Source: a virus. From it: a DNA stretch of 64,000 bases. The DNA lies in IMG/VR virus record IMGVR_UViG_3300010885_020237, positions 1 to 64,000 of that record. One strand, 5' to 3'. The first letter of the stretch is position 1, and every line of letters begins with the position of its first letter. This document shows positions 58,529-64,000 of the stretch, in pieces. Both the position numbers and the translations under genes were made by a program. The notes beneath the pieces were generated by a model that was not told the origin of the DNA, made no database searches, and saw only the letters and a program-made list of their open reading frames with translations.

Positions 58529-60565
58529 TTATTGAGCAAAAGTTGCTCCAGTTGGCATTATGTTGAAATCTAATTGGATAAATTCTGCTACTCTTGTAGG
58601 CTGTAAGTAAATACTTCCAACTAAGATATTTCTATCTATTGTATCAGGAGTGTTGTTAGATTCATCCATGATAACTTGGAAAGCATAAAGACCTTGTCTT
58701 TGTTGAACTGATTCTAAGTAAGGATTAACTTGAGTTAAGAATTTATTTCTTGTTACTTGAGTATTAGGTTCGAATACTAGAGTCTGTCCAATTTGACCAA
58801 TGTATCTCTTAAGGGAGATTAATAGTCTTCTAACGTTTACTCTGTCTAGAGCTGATGGTTTAGCTTGTAAGGTTTTTTGACCGTAGATTACTGTACCAAC
58901 TCCAGCGAATGTAGCAATTGGGTTAACTTTTGCTGCGTATAAAGTATTTCTATCATTGATAGATAATCTTCTTTCTGGTTGTAATACTGTAGAAAGACCT
59001 CCTCTATTTAAACCTGCTGGTGCAAACCATTCTGCAGATACTTTATCATTGTATTCGTATACTGATGGAACGATAGTTGAAGCTGGAATAAAATTCATTC
59101 TGCCAGTTTCGCTAGATCTTATTTGAATCCAAGGCCAATAAGTGGCTCCATAAGAGTTATCAAATGAAATCGCTGCGTCAGTAACTGTTCCGATATTATT
59201 TTGATATCCAACTAAATCTATTACTGCGATATTATCACCTCTAGTTGAAGCTAATTGCAATAAGTTGTTTACTTGCGAATTTGCGTTTTTACTAGTCAAT
59301 CCTGGAGCATATACTACATTAAAGTCGTATTGATCTTTATTACCTAAAATGCTAATTGCAGTATTGTAATCAGGTCCGTAAATTCCTTGAATGTTAGTTG
59401 TTGGAGTTGCGTACGCAGATGTTGTATTTGGAATATTCTCAAACATGTTTAAAGAAGCTGAATTGAACGATCCATAGAATTGTCCAGTTGCTCCGCTAAA
59501 TCCACCATTTAATGAACCAGATCCAACTAAAGGCATAGAGCCAGTAAATTGGGTTTGAGGTGTACCAGTTTGTGAGAAATAGTTAGGAGTTGGTAAAAAT
59601 ACATTGCTAACGTATACGTAATTTGATTTATTCGTATAGCTACCAGTATTTTGTATATAGTATGTTCCTGAAGTTGAATCATATCCTACATTTTGGAATT
59701 GATCTCCAATAACATAAGATATATAATTATTTTGATTTGGATCCAAAGACAAGTTAGTCCATGATTCTAATATAGTTTTGCTATTTTCATAGTCATCTCC
59801 TCTTCTAATATTCAATGAGAATAAACCAGATCCAGAAGCAGAAGATACAATTTCGTATCTAACATTTGCTGAAGATCCTGAAGGTAACGCGCCTGATACA
59901 GTTGATCCAGTTGCATTATTCATTACTGTACCTACAGATAAAGTAGATAGTGAAAATGCTTGTGAATTTGTACCATTACCATAGAATACAGTAGTAGATC
60001 CTGATGTGTAATAATAAGAGTTTCCAGTAACACCAATTGTTTTAGCAGTAACTACTAATGAAGGTGTAGCAAATGATGCAGTACTATTTATAATAGTGTT
60101 AGCATTTATAGATGCTGTTGCATTATTATAAACGTCTTGTGCTGAAGATCCAGAGATAAGTACATTCACTCCATTAAAGCTAGCAGAATAAGCAGTTGTA
60201 ACTGCACTGGTTAGATTTAAGGACGCAGATGCGTAAGTTAATCCAATATTACTTAATACACTAGCATTTGCTACTGTATAAGATCCAGAAGCTACTCTTG
60301 TAATCAATAAAGATTGACCTCCTTGATTAAAATAGTTGAATGCTGCGATACTAGTTAAATACTCTTGAGTAATACCTCCAGAAACGAAGGTAGCACCAAA
60401 TGTGGCTTTGTATTCAGAGTAAGAAGTAACTACGGTTGGTATATTAACTGGTCCTATTACGGTTGGTCCTAATAAAGCTGCTCCTGCAGCAATTGGTCCT
60501 TGTGTTATTTGACTCTTGTCGTTCTCTGTTAGGAAAACGCCGGGACTAATGATTGTTTCGGCCAT
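58529..60565 (-). CDS. tail sheath protein
   Basis: A 678-residue contractile sheath subunit. IISPGVFLTENDKS at the N-terminus, GPTVIGPVNIPTVVTSYSEYKATFG, the domain ending ERRLSINDRNTLYAAKVNPIATFAGVGTVIYGQKT, and the C-terminal NVRRLLISLKRYI and RVAEFIQLDFNI are typical. A large Ser/Thr/Asn-rich insertion fills residues 130-400 and is probably surface exposed, a possible place for glycans. Confidence 0.95.
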   Translation of the reverse strand: MAETIISPGVFLTENDKSQITQGPIAAGAALLGPTVIGPVNIPTVVTSYSEYKATFGATFVSGGITQEYLTSIAAFNYFNQGGQSLLITRVASGSYTVANASVLSNIGLTYASASLNLTSAVTTAYSASFNGVNVLISGSSAQDVYNNATASINANTIINSTASFATPSLVVTAKTIGVTGNSYYYTSGSTTVFYGNGTNSQAFSLSTLSVGTVMNNATGSTVSGALPSGSSANVRYEIVSSASGSGLFSLNIRRGDDYENSKTILESWTNLSLDPNQNNYISYVIGDQFQNVGYDSTSGTYYIQNTGSYTNKSNYVYVSNVFLPTPNYFSQTGTPQTQFTGSMPLVGSGSLNGGFSGATGQFYGSFNSASLNMFENIPNTTSAYATPTTNIQGIYGPDYNTAISILGNKDQYDFNVVYAPGLTSKNANSQVNNLLQLASTRGDNIAVIDLVGYQNNIGTVTDAAISFDNSYGATYWPWIQIRSSETGRMNFIPASTIVPSVYEYNDKVSAEWFAPAGLNRGGLSTVLQPERRLSINDRNTLYAAKVNPIATFAGVGTVIYGQKTLQAKPSALDRVNVRRLLISLKRYIGQIGQTLVFEPNTQVTRNKFLTQVNPYLESVQQRQGLYAFQVIMDESNNTPDTIDRNILVGSIYLQPTRVAEFIQLDFNIMPTGATFAQ

Positions 60566-60586
60566 TTATGATGTTTTTTATCTGCT

Positions 60587-60595
60587 AATAAATAT
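60587..60595 (-). promoter_or_regulatory. ATATTTATT box
   Basis: The recurring box is 21 bases upstream of the sheath gene. Confidence 0.5.
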
Positions 60596-60616
60596 AGTGC
60601 AGTTGGTCAAAACGAT

Positions 60617-60856
60617 TTATTGAAATTCTCCGGTAGTAATATTTATTGAAACGTTACCGTATTTTTCTCTAAGATCATTAAATAGAGATTGCTCTCTTAA
60701 TTTAATCTCTCGTATTTTTGTGGTTTGATCCTCTATTTGAATCTGTAAAACTGTTTTTTGATAGTTTAATTCTCCTAGTGAGGAAGCGATTTCTAAAGCG
60801 TCCTGCTTTATTAGTTCAAGACGCTTTAGTTCATCATCAGTTATTTTTGTAGACAT
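60617..60856 (-). CDS. small coiled-coil protein
   Basis: A 79-residue protein, almost wholly coiled coil (LGELNYQKTVLQIQIEDQTTK), ending in a short beta-type segment. It is between small genes of the virion region; a chaperone-like role is possible but not shown. Confidence 0.6.
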   Translation of the reverse strand: MSTKITDDELKRLELIKQDALEIASSLGELNYQKTVLQIQIEDQTTKIREIKLREQSLFNDLREKYGNVSINITTGEFQ

Positions 60857-60883
60857 CTATTTATATTATTTTTATTGCTAGAA

Positions 60884-61321
60884 TTATTCGCCTACAGTAA
60901 TTAACTTGAAAAAGATATTGTAATTATTATCTGTTTCTACATTATCAAAATCTTGTAATTTAAAACTTTTATATTCTAAATCACGATCTTCGCTTAATAA
61001 TAGATTAAAATCGTTTTGAAATTTGGTAAACTCTGGGTTTGCCTCATTAACATTGTCTTTTACGTACATTGGAATGCTAACGTTACCTTCTTCATCGGTT
61101 GTGCCGTACTTTTTGATTAACTCCTCTTTAAGTTTTTCGATTGACTCTTTTTCAGCAGATACTTTCTTAAGCAAGTCGTTTAACCAATATTTTGTGGTTA
61201 ATTTAATTTTCTCATTTAATAACCCTTTAGCTAGTACTTCACCTGTTTTAAGGTTAGTAACGCCATTTAATTCAGCTTCTAACTGATAGAACTCATGTAA
61301 CTTTAATGAAATTTTCTTCAT
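60884..61321 (-). CDS. hypothetical protein
   Basis: I use the ATG at 61321, giving 145 residues (MKKISLKLHEFYQLEAELNG). The protein is acidic and helical, with charged segments such as EKESIEKLKEELIKKYG. No family is recognised. It follows the small membrane protein gene after a few bases. Confidence 0.6.
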   Translation of the reverse strand: MKKISLKLHEFYQLEAELNGVTNLKTGEVLAKGLLNEKIKLTTKYWLNDLLKKVSAEKESIEKLKEELIKKYGTTDEEGNVSIPMYVKDNVNEANPEFTKFQNDFNLLLSEDRDLEYKSFKLQDFDNVETDNNYNIFFKLITVGE

Positions 61322-61325
61322 ATTT

Positions 61326-61607
61326 TTATTTTGTTTTTTTAGCTGCAGTTTTTGCAACTGGTTTTTTAGCTTCTAGAGCTTTTACAGCGGTAACTTTAGT
61401 TTTTACTTGATCAGTTGTTTGCTTGATTTCAGAAACTATTTCATTTTTAGGGGCTAATTCAGCAGCTTTTTCAACTACTTGTTTAACCTCTTCAATTGCA
61501 GGTGAGATCGCATTTTCAACTTGTTCAGCAAATTTGCTAATTTTTGACTTGTTTAATAGTACAGCAACTATTACTGTTGCTACTAAAATTGTGATTACGA
61601 ATACCAT
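61326..61607 (-). CDS. small membrane-anchored protein
   Basis: A 93-residue protein. Residues 2-18 (VFVITILVATVIVAVLL) form an N-terminal anchor; the rest is helical and ends in a Lys/Ala-rich tail (EAKKPVAKTAAKKTK). No family is recognised. An ATATTTATA box is 18 bases upstream. Confidence 0.6.
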   Translation of the reverse strand: MVFVITILVATVIVAVLLNKSKISKFAEQVENAISPAIEEVKQVVEKAAELAPKNEIVSEIKQTTDQVKTKVTAVKALEAKKPVAKTAAKKTK

Positions 61608-61625
61608 TTTTGTTTTTTTGTTTTA

Positions 61626-61634
61626 TATAAATAT
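61626..61634 (-). promoter_or_regulatory. ATATTTATA box
   Basis: The recurring box is 18 bases upstream of the small membrane-anchored protein gene. Confidence 0.45.
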
Positions 61635-61650
61635 TAAAAGCCAATTAATT

Positions 61651-61947
61651 TTATTTTGATAGCTGTAAATTCCAAGCATTACAAACGTAAACTACTACTT
61701 TATCAGCTAAAGAACCGCTACCAGGTAATGTTGATCCAGTTACATTAAAGTTATCATAAAATACATCTCCTGCCATTGGAGCTGGTGGCATTGAACCTGT
61801 TGGGATATAGCTTAATCTAGCGTTAATGCTAACTATATCTGAGAATACTTGCTGGGTAGCGTCGATATATACGCTATTTGCTGTTTTAGTTAAAACAGAT
61901 TTGTCTGCAATTTGAAATTGATTGTTTGTTGATCCTAAAAGTGCCAT
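61651..61947 (-). CDS. small virion-region protein
   Basis: A 98-residue protein with beta-type sequence (NSVYIDATQQVFSDIVSINARL) and a Gly/Ser/Pro-rich middle. The ending KVVVYVCNAWNLQLSK resembles fibre-associated proteins. No family is recognised. Confidence 0.55.
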   Translation of the reverse strand: MALLGSTNNQFQIADKSVLTKTANSVYIDATQQVFSDIVSINARLSYIPTGSMPPAPMAGDVFYDNFNVTGSTLPGSGSLADKVVVYVCNAWNLQLSK

Positions 61948-61974
61948 AATTTTTGTTTTTATTTGTTTGATATA

Positions 61975-61983
61975 TATAAATAT
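61975..61983 (-). promoter_or_regulatory. ATATTTATA box
   Basis: The recurring box is 27 bases upstream of the gene at 61947, directly after a terminator-like hairpin. Confidence 0.5.
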
Positions 61984-62031
61984 ATGAAAAAAGATTTGAG
62001 AATAAAAATTTATTTTATTTGTGACTCAAAT
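61984..62031 (-). terminator. AT-rich terminator after fibre genes
   Basis: ATTTGAG and CTCAAAT pair around an AT-rich loop that can extend the stem, and the minus strand continues CTTTTTT. It follows the stop at 62040. Confidence 0.55.
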
Positions 62032-62039
62032 TATTTATT

Positions 62040-62735
62040 TTAATATCCGCAATATGAATTTTGTGTATCATCTGTTATATATCCATAACTTGGTCCAGAT
62101 GTTCCATACGATATTTCAAAATAACCTCCAGTCAGGGAATCACGACTCCAAGCACTTGTTATAGGTACGCCTGATCTAATTACTACATTATAAGCGGTTA
62201 CTCCTGCACAATCTATCCAGAAATTAGCCACATAATAATAATATGTTATTGCGCAAGATTGAATTTGAGCAATTATATTACTAGAAGAGCTTGTCATTAG
62301 AATAGCTTCATCTGTAGAAGAATTCCATATCCATAATCCAGAGAAATCACTAAATGTAGCAGGATAATATACTCCACCGCTTAAATAATAAAGAGAACTT
62401 CCTACAGATAATGTTGAAGAAGATGAATAAAATGTTGATGAAGTTCCAGTAATATGGGCGCAAGCTTCATTTTGTGTAGCATAACCTTGTCTATTAAACT
62501 TCGGAGATATATAATAAATAGTAAAAGAATACAATGAAGTACACGCATGGCAATATGAATACCAACTAGCTAATGATACTGTTCCTGTAGATGGAGGTAG
62601 TGTTGGTGAATACGGATTTAAAGCCACATATCCTCCAGATCTAGCGATGTCCATATCAAAAGGAGCTTGAGTTGATATACCCAATTCGATCCTTATATCA
62701 TTCATACTTATTGTTCCACTAGCAGGTAAAGCCAT
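62040..62735 (-). CDS. virion protein with phage structural N-terminal domain
   Basis: A 231-residue protein. LPASGTISMNDIRIELGIS, followed later by TGTVSLASWY, is a domain seen in fibre and baseplate-associated proteins of many phages. The rest is Ser/Tyr-rich with several cysteines (YCHACTS, DCAG). It overlaps the end of the tail fibre gene by one base, so it is probably a fibre partner. Confidence 0.65.
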   Translation of the reverse strand: MALPASGTISMNDIRIELGISTQAPFDMDIARSGGYVALNPYSPTLPPSTGTVSLASWYSYCHACTSLYSFTIYYISPKFNRQGYATQNEACAHITGTSSTFYSSSSTLSVGSSLYYLSGGVYYPATFSDFSGLWIWNSSTDEAILMTSSSSNIIAQIQSCAITYYYYVANFWIDCAGVTAYNVVIRSGVPITSAWSRDSLTGGYFEISYGTSGPSYGYITDDTQNSYCGY

Positions 62736-64000
62736 TACTTACTATTTATTAGATTTTTTAATTCTTCTATTTGGGATTGTTGTTCTTTAATAGCTTCAAT
62801 TAATAATCCGACTATATTTCCATACGCTACTGAGTATATGCCTTTATGATCTAAGCTAACTGCTTCAGGCAATACCTCTAGTAATTCTTGAGCAATAATT
62901 CCTGTATGTCTTTTATTTTTAAATTCTTCTTTTGCATCATTTCTTGTAAAAGTAACACCTCTTATAGCTTGTACTTTTTCTATAGCGTTAGGAATTAATT
63001 CTACATTATCCTTTAATCTTGCATCAGAATACGCTGTTACGTTTCCTCCTGCATAAAAATTACCGCCAATATTTAAACTATCATAATAGGGATTAACATA
63101 AATTTCAGCTGTTCCAAAAACACCATTTCCACTACCCCATAATACTTGGTAATTACTATTACTATTATTATTATAGTTTATAGTTACATTACCTGCTGTT
63201 AAAGATGATGCTGTTCCAGTTAAACCTGCCCCTGATCCATTGAATTGACCTGATATCCAAATATTAGTAGATATAGCTGCCATTGTTACACCATTCTGCA
63301 TGACTAACAATCCATGGCTACTTAAATTTGCTGCTTGACCACCTGCGGCAGGATAAGACCATGATAGTCCATATAAATTGCCAGGAGTTGTACCATCCGC
63401 AGATAACCTATAAGCATCACCCATTGTAAATATTCCTTGAAATCTATATGCACTATATAAACCTACTAGTCCATAACCATAGTTGGCATTTGTAAAAACA
63501 TCAGAGCCTGATGCTAGATAAGTAGCTGAATAAACAGCTCCTCCAAAATAATTATATCCTGCTAAACTTTTAATACCTTTACCACCACCAACATGTAGAG
63601 AATAGCTAGAGTCTGTAACTGAACTATTGATACCCATACAAGCATTCCCTCTATTATAAAAAGTCCACCAAGTCCCTGATGGTTCATAGTAAATACCGCC
63701 ATTCCCACTACTATCATACATCACAGGATTTACTTGGCTATATGCATCATAAAATCCACTATAACTATTTTTACTATTAACAATTTTCCATTGAGTATAA
63801 GTTGAACTACCATTCCCTGTCCATCCTGCTGAATAAACAGAGTCATAAAATGTTGTAGCAACTACATAACTTCCAAATGAACCTATTCCTGCAATTGTTT
63901 GATTACCTGACATATCTAATTGCCATCTATTAGCTGCAGCACTCCATCCTCCAATTCTTAATACATTATCAGCATCAAGACCAAAGTTTACTGCGTAATT
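62735..64000 (-). CDS. tail fibre with S74 chaperone domain, 5' end off window
   Basis: The frame runs into the right edge; 421 residues are visible. Most of the sequence is Gly/Ser/Tyr/Asn-rich beta-fibre type. The last 120 residues begin SDARLKDNVELI and include HTGIIAQELLEVLPEAV and an end coiled coil (EAIKEQQSQIEELKNLI), the S74 intramolecular chaperone, in which Ser-Asp catalysis removes the domain after trimer folding. An internal ATG at 63913 is not the true start because the frame continues upstream with fibre-like sequence. Confidence 0.9.
   Translation of the reverse strand, partial: NYAVNFGLDADNVLRIGGWSAAANRWQLDMSGNQTIAGIGSFGSYVVATTFYDSVYSAGWTGNGSSTYTQWKIVNSKNSYSGFYDAYSQVNPVMYDSSGNGGIYYEPSGTWWTFYNRGNACMGINSSVTDSSYSLHVGGGKGIKSLAGYNYFGGAVYSATYLASGSDVFTNANYGYGLVGLYSAYRFQGIFTMGDAYRLSADGTTPGNLYGLSWSYPAAGGQAANLSSHGLLVMQNGVTMAAISTNIWISGQFNGSGAGLTGTASSLTAGNVTINYNNNSNSNYQVLWGSGNGVFGTAEIYVNPYYDSLNIGGNFYAGGNVTAYSDARLKDNVELIPNAIEKVQAIRGVTFTRNDAKEEFKNKRHTGIIAQELLEVLPEAVSLDHKGIYSVAYGNIVGLLIEAIKEQQSQIEELKNLINSK

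Overview
This window is one side of a tailed-phage genome. It is AT-rich and every gene I can support lies on the minus strand, so transcription runs from right to left. Contractile-tail genes (sheath, gp19-type tube, T4-type hub and LysM baseplate proteins, tape measure) make it a myovirus. It combines T4-style recombination proteins (UvsX/RecA-like, gp32-like) with a family A DNA polymerase. The host is probably a member of the Bacteroidota. The evidence is that starts lack Shine-Dalgarno sequences and instead have A/T-rich leaders, and that several leaders contain TATATTTG boxes, which fit the Bacteroidota -7 consensus TAnnTTTG. No host sequence is present, so the host is an inference.

Layout in transcription order, right to left. 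(1) 64000-46300, virion: an S74-type tail fibre cut by the window edge, small virion proteins, tail sheath, tail tube, a gp26-like protein with an overlapping out-of-frame partner, tape measure, and baseplate proteins including a 1482-residue one ending in an M15-like peptidase. (2) 46260-32900, replication: a small divergent second family A polymerase, gp32-like protein, UvsX-like recombinase, 5'-3' exonuclease, DnaB-like helicase, class I ribonucleotide reductase, and the main DNA polymerase. (3) 32100-25200, host takeover and nucleotides: Hsp20, GroES, GroEL, an SGNH-like and a PLP-type enzyme, a MazG-like protein, dUTPase, dCMP deaminase and a thymidylate-synthase-family protein with a hydroxymethylase-type residue. 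(4) 25000-17870, lysis and envelope: glucosaminidase endolysin, LpxH-like phosphoesterase, exported nuclease, thioredoxin, a spanin-like pair, small membrane proteins and a 47-residue lipoprotein. (5) 17800-16735, RNA cluster: a tmRNA with an unusually long tag frame, a tRNA-Glu-like gene, two tRNA-like units without a normal anticodon arm, a structured RNA and tRNA-Gln. (6) 16700-15200: zinc ribbon, MazG-like and Cas4-like nuclease genes. (7) 15000-1600, glycan island: about eight glycosyltransferases, two methyltransferases, and a tight block of LmbE-type deacetylase, left-handed beta-helix acyltransferase, short-chain reductase and ketoacyl-ACP synthase III. (8) Small unknown genes and an HNH-type protein at the left edge.

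Five homing endonucleases (four GIY-YIG, one HNH) sit between core genes. Two of them have about 100-base leaders that fold into the same pseudoknot with entirely different base pairs, which I consider the best candidate for an undescribed element here. The second main candidate is the deacetylase-acyltransferase-reductase-KAS III block, which reads like a pathway for putting a custom acyl group on an amino sugar. An ATATTTATA box recurs upstream of many genes and is probably a phase-specific promoter.
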